DNA of 64,000 bases. Source: Archegozetes longisetosus. Its lineage: Eukaryota > Arthropoda > Arachnida > Sarcoptiformes > Trhypochthoniidae. The notes under the pieces were generated by a model. It was not told where the DNA came from and searched no databases. It was given only the letters and a program-made list of their open reading frames with translations. This document shows, piece by piece, positions 1-11,255 of the stretch. Within the stretch, counting starts at the first letter, position 1, and every line of letters begins with the position of its first letter. Position numbers and translations under genes: made by a program. The stretch is from positions 14,337,112 to 14,401,111 of the forward strand of contig JAEMBT020000009.1 of assembly GCA_018873245.2 (NCBI GenBank), written 5' to 3'.

Positions 1-980
1 CTGTCAGATCTAGAGATTTCACTTCAAATTCAATCAACTGACGAATGTCATCATCGGTCAGATGTGAAAGTATATCAGTTTGACGCATTATTCTTGAATG
101 AGTTTTCGTGTTGCTTATGCTATCAGATCAGTAAAATTAATAAAATTGATTTAGTTCAAATCAACAGATGTAATGACTGTTCTGTACTTTTATCTTCTCC
201 TCACTACTGAGTTGTGCGCAATAGAAATGTTTATTAAAGCGAATAAAGTTTGCACAAGTGTCAAATTTCTTAAAATGTCGAGATATCCGATAGACGTTTA
301 TGTTAAACATATCTTTAATTAATTGACTTTTCAGAGCACTATCAACAGATGAATCAGACCTGAAACTGGGACAAATGTTGACTTCTAGTAACCAAATCTT
401 GCAATTACTATCGAGCATCATATCGAAGTCTAACAGTTCAAAACTAGAATAGCGACTCTTCAGGTTTTGCTCAATCAGTTTGACAATATGAGGTTGACAG
501 CTGATCACTGTTTTAATGATCATATCTTCAAGTGAATTCCATAAGATATCGACATCTTTATGCGAATCATCCAAATATCGGCATCAAGTTTTAACAGTCC
601 ATTATTACCTGTTTGCCCATTAATGTCATTATTCGAAACATAATTCAAATGATTTTTATTGACGCTATAATTAGTCAAATGTATGAATTGATTGGTGTGT
701 TGTACATCAGATGAATATTTGTGAGAAGCAAAATCTAATGAGTCCATCAAAATAGATGTAGACTCTCAGGGGAGCGAAAGATGTGATCAACACATAAACC
801 GGAAGATCAAACTTAGTTTGATTATAGAGTAAAAATGGATTTGTGATATGTCACTGAACAATAAGTGTCTGTTTGACGTAGTGCTTGCGTTTAGTTATTC
901 TATCAAATAGATTGAAATTGAAGAATACTTTAGTGAATGAGCTAAATTATCGAATAAACTTGTTTTAACTATTATCAAAT
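1..980 (-). pseudogene. Tubulin polyglutamylase TTLL4-like, decayed, running off the left edge
   Basis: The minus-strand translation follows the TTL-domain order of TTLL4-type glutamylases, which add glutamates to tubulin tails. Visible blocks are a KFDLPVYVLITS strand (about 790-830), an HLTNYSVNK nucleotide-binding block (about 660-690), LWNSLEDMIIKT, FELLDFDMMLD and WLLEVNICPSF (about 355-400). An LTDDDIRQLIEFE helix lies at 1-60. The last two exons are joined by a 46-nt GT-AG intron (165 down to 120), and the splice keeps frame. Lesions: an in-frame TGA at 853-851 where the family has Arg, one extra T in a T-run at 730-733, and a second frameshift near 570. The N-terminal part upstream of about 980 is not recognisable. 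The gene identity is solid; the choice of TTLL4 over a close TTLL relative is by best-remembered similarity. Three independent lesions argue for a pseudogene rather than one sequencing error. Confidence 0.78.
120..165 (-). other. 46-nt intron in the TTLL4-like pseudogene
   Basis: On the minus strand it begins GTTGAT and ends CTGATAG. Removing it joins the two TTLL blocks in frame, so the splice sites still look usable although the gene is broken. It shows how short introns are in this genome. Confidence 0.6.
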
Positions 981-1935
981 TGCAGACAAATCCCAATAGA
1001 TTAGCAGACTGAGAGTCACAAAGATAATAAGTCCTTCATTTAATAACAGATATTGTTTCACGAAAGATTTTCTAGTTTTCAAAATTTTCTCGAATAAATG
1101 ATTGATAATTGAGTTTATCTAATAAAAAATGATTGCAGTTCTATAATGATGAGTTGACAATAATCTCATGTTTTATAAAGTTAAACCTACAATGGACTAT
1201 AAGTGCAGGTAAAGGATGTAAAGCAAGATTGAGCTCAATTCATAATCAATATGTTAATCATTCTAATGAGCACAATTACATTAATATTACTATTTTTATT
1301 ATCAATCCGTCGGTTTCTTAATAAAGATTTGAGAGCAATATCCCTGTAAAGATAAAATGGGTTTTATCATACTATTAGATCATCAAAACAGTGTTTTCGA
1401 AACTTTATTTTCGAAACCTCGAAGTATAACCGTCTTCAATACTTATACTCATAATCTTAAACTTGAGGCTCTTTTTAAAAAAGAAATATTTGATTAGCAA
1501 ATTTCAATGACTAAAGCGCTAAATACAATAAATAAATACAAATGTTTGATAAGACCTTTTAATATTTCGAGATAGAGAAGAGGCTCCTCTAACAAAGTTT
1601 CATTTCTATCCTTAATTCGATTGATTTTATACAACTTAGTTAAACCCAATCGAGACACTCATCATTTGGACAATAATTGAATTAATTTAACATAAATAAA
1701 CTAAATTCCTATATAAGGTTAATGTGCATTCAACGTTGTTTTGGTTCTATACATAATTAAATAATTTTGAATTATTTGAAAGTTTTCAGTTATTTCGGTG
1801 AAACATTTTATAAGTTTTTTTTAAGTTTTAGAAAGTTTTATACTTTTATTTGATGTTGAAAGAATTCAGATAAATAAGTCAAATATTGTTATAAATTTTA
1901 ACAAAAATGGGATCAGTTATAATTTTGTTTTAGAA
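981..1935. other. Gap between TTLL4-like pseudogene and arm A
   Basis: A+T-rich sequence with no reading frame, repeat or RNA that I recognise. It may contain promoter sequence for the unknown gene that starts at 1936. Confidence 0.5.
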
Positions 1936-2881
1936 ATGTCAAGATTTAAGAAGATGCGAAGCATAGACGACAGTACAGTTAATGACCTCAACACCACAAT
2001 ACAGTCCTATTCTCTCGCTAAAGATCAGAACACGTGAGACAGCAATGTAAACAACTATATGAATAAGTTTTCAATAGGAACCTCATCTAATTGTGCGTCA
2101 AATTCATTTAATTAAACTTTTAATTGTAGCTTAAGGACTCAACTCAATTCAAACTTATTTTTCGAGTCGTGCAAAAACTTTTAAGCGATATAAGAAACTA
2201 AATAGTGATGATACTCGTGTTCTGAAAGCTCTTAAACAAAAACAAATCAGACTTTTACTCGTGCAAGATCAACTCAACGTCAAAGTTCTTAAAAATACAA
2301 ATTTAAAGGTATCGCCCATTTTTTATCCAATTAATGCTTCGGAATCAGTTAGATAACACTCATGTTTATGGTAAAGTTATGGTAGTCCACAATTATGGCA
2401 ACTTGTCTGTAATGCCAAATTCAGTTTTGCCAAAATCGACACTTTGCCTCAATCATAAAGGCTTAATTGCGAATATTAAATACTCTTGAATGAGTTGCTA
2501 CTAATTAGACCGAGTGTTTATATTGAAGTATAGAAAAGTTGAAATTACAAATTTATAGGTTTTAATCTGGATTTGTCAAAATCGAGGACAGGCTACTAAG
2601 ACAAATAGAAACTAAGCATAAATTTGACTATAGTGACTTAAGTCAAACATTTAGTCGATTATATGCTGCAATCGTTGTCAACTGCCATTCCCTTCAATGT
2701 CCCTAATAATCGATCGAATAATAACGAGAACGACGAACACATCAAAACGATAAATCTCGAGGAATATGATTCTGATGTTGAGTTTAGTGGTCAACAGAAT
2801 GCCAACCGATTTAATAGTAATAAAAATATAAACAGTTTTATTCGTGGTCAAAATAATGAAGTCAAGTGTGATAGTAATTGA
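1936..2881 (+). pseudogene. Unknown lysine-rich gene, arm A copy, three putative exons, broken
   Basis: I do not recognise the product. Exon 1 would start at ATG 1936 (MSRFKKMRSIDD) and runs to about 2110, with an in-frame TGA at 2035-2037 that interrupts an otherwise open frame. Exon 2 (about 2160-2308) encodes a basic helical segment with TFKRYKKLN and VLKALKQKQIRLLLVQDQL, and ends at a GT donor at 2309. A third segment (about 2570-2881) has EDRLLRQIETKHKFDY, then after a frame change an Asn/Asp-rich tail with EEYDSDVEF. Segments two and three recur in arm B on the opposite strand (54307-55040) with mostly synonymous or mild changes, which supports them as real coding exons. Exon 1 lies just outside the duplicated part. 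The splice sites are my reading, not proven. Confidence 0.4.
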
Positions 2882-3086
2882 ACAAAATTATTGATTATAT
2901 TACACATTCGACCCCATGTCGCCTTCACGTGTCTGGCCTTCTCGTGGTTCTCTGGGTTTGTCGTTATTCAACATAACACTCATACTCTTTCTGATCAATT
3001 TTTTGCAACTAAGTCTTCGTCTGAAATAATATACTAATTAAAATATGTATTAGTTGAAATATACATTAATTGAAATTATTTGTTAA

Positions 3087-3783
3087 GGGAAGAGTATACC
3101 TAAAATTTGAAAATCTACACCTTAAAGGCTAGAGTGTTAAACAGATAGCTAGTGAATATGAGGTTATGTATGACTTATGATGAGCCAAAGCCTCTAAAGT
3201 GTACTGTTAAGACGCGTGAAATTTGAAAAACCATCAAAAAGGGACCTAAAGTATTGGCAGGGTTTCTGCTAAAATATTTAAAATCATTATATGAGACTAG
3301 TGTCAAATTAAAGAAAAGAGTGTAAAAGTACCCTAAACCTCTAATATGAAAAATCCTTTCAAAATATTCCGAGCTATATATTCTTAAGTTCTATAGATAT
3401 AAAATTATTGTGAATTTTCGAAACTAAAAATTGATAGCCTCGAAACTAAGGGTGATATTTACCAAATTTGTGGTTTAGGGTACTTTCACATTTCTTGGCT
3501 TTATATTGATACCAGTATAATTGAGAAATTCTAAGGATTATGCTCACAATCCTTCTAATAAGTTAGTAAAATGGAATTTCGAGAAAAATGAGTTTAAAAT
3601 TAATCTATAACTTTTCAATATATATTTTTCTAAAAAATTAACTTTTGATCATTAATTTTGCGATGATGTTGGAGTCGCACGAAGTCATTGACCATGTTAG
3701 GTGATAGAGGGGTACATAAAGATGAATTTTTAGTGAAAAGCAAAAATTCCAATTTTTGACCCCAAAATAGGTATACTTTACCC
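3087..3783. mobile_element. 697-bp MITE with TTAA target duplication
   Basis: The element starts GGGAAGAGTATACCTA and ends with the inverted complement of GGGTAAAGTATACCTA. It is bracketed by TTAA at 3083-3086 and 3784-3787. Arm B (near 53195) has the same flanks with a single TTAA and no insert, which is a clean empty site. TTAA duplications are typical of the piggyBac superfamily, although these ends begin with GGG rather than the usual CCC. I see no transposase inside. Confidence 0.7.
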
Positions 3784-3787
3784 TTAA

Positions 3788-4907
3788 TTGAAACTATACA
3801 TTAATTCAAATTATATATTAATTCTTATCACAACCATAAACAAGTTGAACATGTCAGATATCTAATAATTTATTGCTTCTAATGGTCTAAAACTTTATAT
3901 AGTCTTCAGATTAAGCTTTTGATCATCAATGCGTGCTTTGAATAAATTCTAATGTTTTTGATTGATTGGTAATGAATAGAGTTTTTCTGTTGTCTAACTG
4001 ATATACAATACTAATATACTAAATGTATTACATTTGCATAGATAAATAAAAGTTATATAAATACTATTACTTTTGAATAAGAACTACAGATCCACTATAT
4101 TTTGTTATTTATTGCATTTGTTGCAAATTCAATGTTTTCTCGTGAAAATAGCTATTAAGTGGCTCAGAAATAACTTTTAATTTCATAAAATGTTCAATCA
4201 CCAAAACATTATCACTTCGGACATCGTTTTCTAATTTAAAGATAAAATTAAAAGTTCTATTCTTATCATATTTTTAGGAGTTAGATATTATTTCGGTTCA
4301 AATGTTTAATTATAATTTTAGAAACTCAATTCAATTCGTGATCAATATTTTGTACATTTTTTAATACTTAAAGCGTTTATGAAATAGATTTGATTCTATA
4401 GTTTAGGCATGTAAGTCGTTATGTATTCTTTGTCTGACTTGAAATCATAAGGATAATAAAAATTAAAGTATAAGGTAAGATTGGAGACTAATATTTAATA
4501 TTTAATCATCTATGAGAACAAACTTCAATTTGAGAAACCTTTTTCAAAACTGAGTTAGAGTTTGCACTTTTTAGCGATTAAATGCTAACCACAAAGAATG
4601 CTTTTATAAAAACATTTATTTAGTCTTATAAAGTGACACTAATCTTGCGTACGAAAAACCTCTGACTGCAGTCCTTTTCAAGACTTTAAAGTCATTCGAT
4701 TTTTTAATAACTTTAGAACAGTATTCGATAATTTAATGAAGTTTTGTAATTATACATCAAATATGAAGCTATAACAGAAAATTGATCAATTTCCGAGTTG
4801 CGCTCATTGGCGTCTGCATAATGTAACTCAATGCTAAAATTCATTCTTCACAACTATCAAATCAGTTGAAAAATTGGTTTAAAATTCATTAAAATATGAA
4901 ATCTAAT
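3788..4907. other. Intergenic, with part of a dispersed repeat
   Basis: No gene seen. About 4655-4800 resembles 50365-50480 in arm B: both have an 'actttaaagtcattcgatttttt'-like block followed by 'ataatttaat'. Both are in plus orientation although the arms are inverted, so they are dispersed repeat copies and not part of the duplication itself. Confidence 0.4.
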
Positions 4908-5310
4908 ACTTACGAGCTAACTTCACAACTTGTTAATTAAGAATTAATTCCGTTTAACTTTCAAATGTTAGTTAAGATCAAAACAAATCAAATATAAAAT
5001 GACTAGATGCCAAGTACTTAATTCAGTATAGAATTAATCTGTTTTAACATGACTTCTCAAGTAATTGCATACTATAAATCCTTACTTTATATAAATCCTT
5101 AAAAGTGAGCTTTTTGGCAAATGCTTTGCGTTCAATATAACAGCCCTCATGTTAAATATATAACAAATCTTGAAACAGATTAATTGTGTACTGAATTTAA
5201 TGCTTGGTATCCAATAATTTTAAATTTGATTTGTTTTGACCTTAACTAACATTTAAAAGTTAAACGGATTAATTCTTAATTAACAAATTGTGAAGTTAGC
5301 TCGTTAGTAA
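4908..5310. repeat. Foldback (palindromic) repeat
   Basis: The left arm of roughly 135 nt (4908-5045, beginning near 'tacgagctaacttcacaa') returns as its inverted complement at about 5165-5310 (ending 'gtgaagttagctcg'). The spacer is short. It looks like a MITE or foldback element adjoining the dispersed repeat at 4655-4900. No coding capacity. Confidence 0.6.
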
Positions 5311-5641
5311 AATCCCGAATTCGGTAATGGATTTGAGCACACCAAAAGCTTTATTAATGCCCTGATTTTGAAAAATTCTGATTCAAGAATTCCTTAATAA
5401 ACTGCAATTATTGCATTTTCATTTCTCAATGCAGTAGAAAACTTTTAAGCAAAATATTTTCGATCACTCGTGCCAAAATTTTAATTATTGAGCATTCAAT
5501 ACATTATTTCATAAACCATTCATCCCCTCCAATATTTTTCTTTCTAAACATCTCAATGAAAACGATTCAAATTAAAATTCTCCAATAGTTTGATTTGAAA
5601 ATAAATTTCACAAATGCATAAAAATTTTTAACTAATTACTA

Positions 5642-6040
5642 GGTTGACCCATAAGTCTTTGCCACTATTTGAACAGTCGTGGCCGATCAGTTTGGATGAT
5701 GCACCCAAAATGATACTTTCTTACAAACATTTTTTGCATTACTAATTAGTATTATTGATAGAAAAGACAATAGCATTTCTATTAATAATACTAATTAGTA
5801 ATGCAAAAAATGTTTTTAAGAAAGTATCATTTTTAGTGCATCATCCAAACTGATCGGCCACGACTGAACTTTATTAAGAAAAGTTTTTAAAATACAAAAG
5901 TTGTATTTCTTGAATACTAGTTAGTAGCTTCTATCGTATTCAGTTACTCATATATCATATAGTGTTAGAATATTTTCAACTTCTGAGAGAGTTGTACAGG
6001 AAGATATTCGAAATAAGTGGCAATGACTTATGAGCCAACC
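5642..6040. mobile_element. Mariner-type MITE with an inner long hairpin
   Basis: The ends are GGTTGACCCATAAGTC and the complement of GGTTGGCTCATAAGTC, flanked by TA on both sides (5640-5641 and 6041-6042). The GGTTG..CATAAGT end type and TA duplication are characteristic of mariner elements. Inside, 5674-5866 forms a nearly perfect hairpin with arms of about 88 nt, beginning 'cagtcgtggccgatcag'. No transposase remains. Confidence 0.65.
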
Positions 6041-6101
6041 TAATATTTTAATGTTTAATTATCCAAGAAGATTGCTTGAATTACAATTATAAGCTATTAT
6101 T

Positions 6102-6540
6102 ACAGTGTGACCCGGTTATTGAAAACTCGGTTATAGGCAAACTCGGTTGTAATCGAATGATTTATTAAGCATTAACTAAACCAATCATACGTTAAAGAGT
6201 TCGGGTATAGGCAAAGGTTATAGGTAACTTGTTTCCTACGCACCGACCAGTTGTTTATAACCAGGTCAGACTGTAGTAACATTTAGGTAATGATATTTCC
6301 GTTAAGTATGCCAATTTTAGGAATCTTATTACCATCTTTAGTCAAGTAATCTTTAATTACGTCAGTTATGAGCTTCAAACCTAAAGCTATATTTGTAGTA
6401 GAAATACTATATAAATAGTCTCTAATAGGCAAAATAACGTCTTTTTAGGCTGATTCTGACCCGGTTATAGGCAACTGGTTGGTGCGTAGGAAACAAGTTA
6501 CCTATAACCGGATTTGTCTATATCCAAACTCTATGACATA
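6102..6540. repeat. Inverted repeat with 'cggttata' end motifs, Tigger/pogo-like
   Basis: Starts with CAGTGTGACCCGGTTAT and has repeated 'ggttatagg' words. A block at about 6200-6260 ('aggtaacttgtttcctacg') recurs inverted at about 6455-6520. Ends of this style resemble non-autonomous pogo/Tigger elements; this class call is inference. No coding sequence. Confidence 0.4.
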
Positions 6541-6542
6541 TA

Positions 6543-7040
6543 AGGTGACCACCAGTCCCGTCTTTTAAAAGATAAAAGACAGAAATCCCGTCAGACTAAG
6601 AACTCTCGACGGAACAACTAGTTGTCCGTTTTTCAACCTTCATTTTGAAAAGTGTGTTTAGAAAAATATTTCTTAAAAATTCAAAGGTTGAATTTATTTT
6701 GCAAATGATAAGAGATTAAGAAACCCATTTTAATACTTTGAACACCTGTGGTTTAAAACCAAAAGTTATTGAATTAATCCTTTCTGCATTGACTTGTATC
6801 TGATATTAACCAGTATTTTAACTTTTGAATAACTATTGAAAGATGCCATTTCTAACAAAAGATACACCTTTGAAATCAACCATGACTGATAATTTTCAAT
6901 GTTTTAATATTAAAATGCATTGTTTGACACCTAAATATTTGTAATGACTAATAAAAGCGCCATTTTTCTTCAAAAAATGTAAGGGTTTCCCATTTGATAT
7001 TATTGTGTGTCATGAGACAAGCTAGAGGTGGTCACCCTTC
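6543..7040. mobile_element. About 500-bp MITE with 'aggtgaccacc' ends
   Basis: The left end AGGTGACCACC and the right end GGTGGTCACCCTT are inverted complements. TATA or TA flanks both sides, consistent with a TA duplication. Interior is non-coding. Superfamily not determined. Confidence 0.45.
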
Positions 7041-7640
7041 TATAACCTGAGCTGGATATGTCTAGCATATTTTTTCCTTCTCATTGAGTAAAATTTGAGT
7101 ACCAAGTTTGGTGTTGATATGCCGTAAGTGCCATTCAAAGAATATTCTTAGAGTATTCTCACTTCACAACAATGAATCATTGACTGAGTTGCCAAAAAAA
7201 TATGTGTAGAGAAAAATGAACTTATAAATACATAAACATCATTATTATTTAGATCATGAAAATGTTTGATGGAGGCAAATGATATTGAATAAAATCAAAG
7301 ATTATCTGAAAATTCTATTGTTTTCAAGAAGAAGATCGATATCATTGCAATTATCTAACAAATAAAATTTTAAAAATTAATTTTTTTCATTATAAAGATA
7401 TGATCTAGTACTAACTTCATATCCACGAAAATAGTTAATAGAAAACAGTTTCCAACAATAAAATACAACTCTTTTTTAAGCAATCCTTTCAATGAATGAC
7501 ATTAACTGTAATATTAAAAATTGACTAAAAACTTAGTTTCACAGCATATTTAGTCAGAATTTGAAATACCTTTAAATGACTAATGGTACTACTGAAAATC
7601 GTATTTCTAGTGCGGAAGGCTAAACAAGAGTTGAATAATT
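7041..7640. other. Intergenic A+T-rich stretch
   Basis: No gene, RNA or clear repeat recognised. It lies downstream of the minus-strand membrane-protein gene of arm A and may hold its lost 3' end. Confidence 0.4.
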
Positions 7641-8680
7641 TGTATGTCTTCAATAATCATATATTGAAAGCCACCATAGAAAAACATAAATCTTCTAAAT
7701 ATCCATTTTGCCATAAATACCCGAATACAAAAATAGACTGATGGTGAAAGTGAATGTTGCAAAAATGCCTAGTAGAAATTTCGACCAATAATTATTGTTA
7801 TAACTACTATCTCTGAATATATTCTGTCCAATAACTTGATTTTATGAATTTAAAAAAATGAGTTTCTCTTAAAATCATTGATAACTTGATTTTCAACTTT
7901 TCTATTGATCATTTTGATCTTTAATTCAAGTAATAGCAAATATAATAAAAATACAAAACTCGCCTAAAGAGTATAGAATTGACTGAATAGCAAGTTAATG
8001 ACCAAATGAAAGCATGAGGAATACCGATAATCATAAACTGAACCAAACAATTATTCAGATAAAAAGCAGAACCTATCAGAAGTAATCCCACAAGGGGTAA
8101 GAGTTTCTGAATAAAAAGTTCGCAGATGACTGTCAAAATCCGAAATATTTTAATTAGCTTATAGATATCTATTTCATTAATAAGTCCAATACTTTTTGGT
8201 GAAACTAAACCAGAAATCATTTCAAATGGTTTGAGATATGAGGGTTTTATGTCATTCTTATAGTTGTAATAATGTATTATTTGAGAGATAATAGCAGTTA
8301 AATAAAAAGAAATTGCTCTTATATTGCCATCAATTGTGATGCTTAAGACATGCAACAAACCTCCTATTATTAAATGCTTGAACTTATTTTCATCATTTAA
8401 GATAAGTACTATCAGAGATCTAATGAATAAAATTAAATGAAACATAAAAGTAGCTAATGGATGATCAAATTTGTATCTTAGCGTCGATCCATTTGGATGA
8501 AGAGATAATCCGACTCTATACAAATGATTTGCTGTACTTTTGAAAGAATATTTTCAGGTAAAATACTGCTTGGGTCAAAAATTTTGGAATCCATTTGTGA
8601 CAACGAATTACAAACACTTCTTAATGAAATAATATTTTCACTTAATATAAACAAGCTTCAAGCTTGACTATTAAACACAT
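7641..8680 (-). pseudogene. Multi-pass membrane protein, chemoreceptor-like, arm A copy
   Basis: The main exon (8680 down to about 7960) encodes a polytopic protein with LSENIISLRSVCNSLSQ, a conserved SLHPNGSTLRYKFDHPLAT segment, and several hydrophobic helices. Examples are FMFHLILFIRSLIVLIL, LLPLVGLLLIGSAFYL and VQFMIIGIPHAFIWSL. A downstream exon is likely near 7830-7700, with a further hydrophobic stretch FATFTFTISLFLYSG. The layout resembles the divergent seven-helix gustatory-type receptors of arthropods, but I see no diagnostic motif, so the family is a guess. One base is missing near 8545 compared with arm B, which breaks the N-terminal frame. Past this point arm A keeps the 3' half that arm B has lost. 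Gene order mirrors arm B (52674-53129). Confidence 0.5.
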
Positions 8681-8689
8681 TATTTTTAT

Positions 8690-9800
8690 GGTTCACCACT
8701 TTATTGAAATTTACCTCTATTTATATCATTTCGTTATTAAATATAATTGAAAATTGTATTTAAAGTTATTATTGTGAAATATTTAATATTATTTCTCTTG
8801 TTTTGCATCAATTTTTCAGAACTGTGTTAAAAAAATATTATTGGAGCATTAGTTACCACAATTAGGCTCACGCCACTTTTAAAGTTAATTAATTTAAGAA
8901 TAATTCTGTTTTCAACATTTTAAAAAATTGACTTCACCTACTTTTAAATAATGATAGAACAGCCAAATGAATAAAATCTTAATTGAAATTTTGATCTTGA
9001 GCTTAGTCGAAGGTCAAACGTCGCTTTATATAAAAATATAATCACTTAAGAATATATGAAATTTATCAAACAAAGTTAAGAATATGACACTAAGTCTATC
9101 ACATTAAGAATCACATTTTGGAAATTAATTGCCACCAACTTACAGAAAATTGCATAGAAGTACAAAGCTTGCAAAACAACTAAATAAATGTTTTATTAGA
9201 ATATTTTCACAAATCATTTGCTTGACTTAATTGATTAAATTTGATAGCATTTCTATTGTCTCACGAAGTGTGCACAAGCTTTTATAAATATTAGTCCAGA
9301 TTTTCTTCCATTTATTGTGCTATCACACACAGATAGGGTATAACCTATTCAACCTTCACATGTAGTTAAGTGCTTCTTTTAAACCGATAAAAATTAAGTC
9401 ATACATCTCTATAATTTTTACATTGTTGTTGAAACCACTTAAGTATATGGGAAAGATATGGCTTATCGTAGAAATGATTCATTTATTATCACAAGAGCTG
9501 TGAAAAATACTTAAAAAAATTAGTTTATTTTATTTATAGATCAATGTAGTTCTTAAAAATATATATAAACATAATTATCATGTTATACTTTTGCGGTCTC
9601 GCTTTTTAGAAAAAGATTAGTTTTATACTTTTAATTCAGTTATTTATAATACATTCCGTTCGAAATGTATTATTTATTCAGTAACTTTATTTTAAAGGAG
9701 TAGTTGATTTAGCTTTGGAGCTAATCTTACATAAAGTTCTTTAAATGTATAAATAAGCAAAGACTTTTCCAATAAAATAGTTGAGAAAACTGGAATTATT
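8690..9800. other. Arm A spacer
   Basis: No gene. Blocks at about 9290-9450 and 9480-9590 match arm B inverted (52060-51880 and 50210-50100). This shows that the 1.65-kb segment at 50216-51866 in arm B was inserted between them or lost from arm A. Confidence 0.55.
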
Positions 9801-9809
9801 ATTATTACA

Positions 9810-10050
9810 GTAAGGACTCGCTATAACGAATTTAAGTTAGAAGTCAAAGTAGTTGAACGATTTATTTCGTTATGACGATCAGTCAAATAGAGACATCGTT
9901 ACACTCCACCAAATAAATAAAACACTCAAAAACAATTTTCTGAGTAAACTTTATATTATAAATCCTAGAATAACGAAACTTAAAGGAATTATATTGCACA
10001 TCTTTTATATTCATATATATATATATGTATATATATATTGTACAAACAAA
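9810..10050. repeat. Old Tigger/pogo-like remnant shared by both arms
   Basis: Begins CAGTAAGGACTCGCTATAACG, a typical end style of pogo/Tigger-like elements. The same block, mutated, is at 49690-49890 in arm B on the opposite strand, so it was present before the duplication. Contains an (AT)n run near 10012-10038. No usable frame. Confidence 0.4.
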
Positions 10051-10076
10051 ATTTTGATTGCACTGATGAGTAAAAA

Positions 10077-10704
10077 GAAGACCAACATTTTTGGGTCCCG
10101 CTGATTTTAGTATCATTGGATAGATCTTACTTTGCTGAGTTCTAATATATATAACTTATAGTCTATCTCATTCCGTTTCCGAGTTATAAGCTCCAAAAGG
10201 TTCGGAACGGCAATTAACAGTTTATGCGTATTAAAGCCAAAATCCTTTTAATATTCATATATTTAGAAAGGTCTCGCAAAGCCGAATTAGATCCGTACCA
10301 TGAAGGAAGCCTCTACAGAGTCATAGGAAGGCAACTAGGTCAATAAATATAAGACATGCTTAGAGCGATGGCCAGCAAACAAAGTGATCTAAAATCCGAA
10401 GTTGGGTACCAATAGACTCAGTTCAACAAGGTAAATACATCAATAGTCCACTTGATACTGTTATGTAACTGGTCTCTAAATCCAAAAACCACCAGCTTTG
10501 AAATCTAGATTATATTTAGGTGGCTAAAAACGCGAAAAAATTTATTTTTAACATAAGGCGATTTTTCCCTCATAACTCGAAAACCATTGATTTTGGTAAA
10601 AGTCCCTAGTGACTTTTGTGTTCAGCGTCAAAAGACCTCTTAAATTATGTCACTCATCAAAATCGGACGGGACCCAGTGGTCCATAGGAAAATATTGGTC
10701 TCCT
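10077..10704. mobile_element. About 630-bp MITE private to arm A
   Basis: The outer ends 'agaccaacattttt' and the complement of 'agaccaatatttt' pair. Just inside them GGGTCCCG (10093) pairs with CGGGACCC (about 10668). The corresponding site in arm B (about 49620-49650) lacks the segment. No coding content. The target duplication is not clear. Confidence 0.5.
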
Positions 10705-10927
10705 TTTAAAAAGTTTTATTTTTAAAGTACGAACTATATATAGCAGTAAATAATAAAGACGGAAATGAGATAAATTTATAATTAAAAGATTTGCCACTCT
10801 TCAAAACTTTGATCACATATTTTTCGCAATAAGAAACAACACTAAAAAGGGATCAGTCTTTTATGATATTTAACACAATATTATTGATTTAGTAGATCAG
10901 AAACAGCGAACACACTCAACAATCAAG

Positions 10928-11098
10928 ATGAACAAAAAAACTCGATCAGTTCACAAAATGTCTTCAAATAAAAAGAGCAAAAGGTCTTTGAAGAAGGAAA
11001 ACAATGAAATCTTCTCCAAAAGGAAAATAGAATATCTTCATATAATACAGAAGGTAATTGAAAATTTCAAATTACAAAAGTTGTGTTCCAATTCGTGA
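10928..11098 (+). other. Possible 56-residue lysine-rich reading frame
   Basis: ATG at 10928 opens a short, very basic frame (MNKKTRSVHKMSSNKKSKR...). In arm B the matching ATG is lost and the frame is interrupted, so coding is doubtful. It lies convergent to the P450 3' end. Reported only because it is the longest open stretch here. Confidence 0.15.
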
Positions 11099-11189
11099 AG
11101 AAAAAGTTTCCCAAAAATCTCTTATAATAAATCTTATATTAATAAAGTATTAAATAATTTTAAAAAATAGTTTTAATTGAATTTTTAGA

Positions 11190-11195
11190 TTTATT
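11190..11195 (-). terminator. Poly(A) signal of P450 copy A
   Basis: AATAAA on the minus strand about 60 nt past the P450 stop codon. The corresponding part of arm B also has an AATAAA (47923-47928). Confidence 0.5.
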
Positions 11196-11255
11196 AAAAT
11201 TTGATTTAATTGTCGATTGGGCTCACCAATTGAAAAATAGATATAAACATAGCTT

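Noticed and set aside
9853-10116. Overlapping frames on both strands
   Set aside because: They sit on an old pogo-like remnant with an (AT)n run; no motif and no conservation in arm B.
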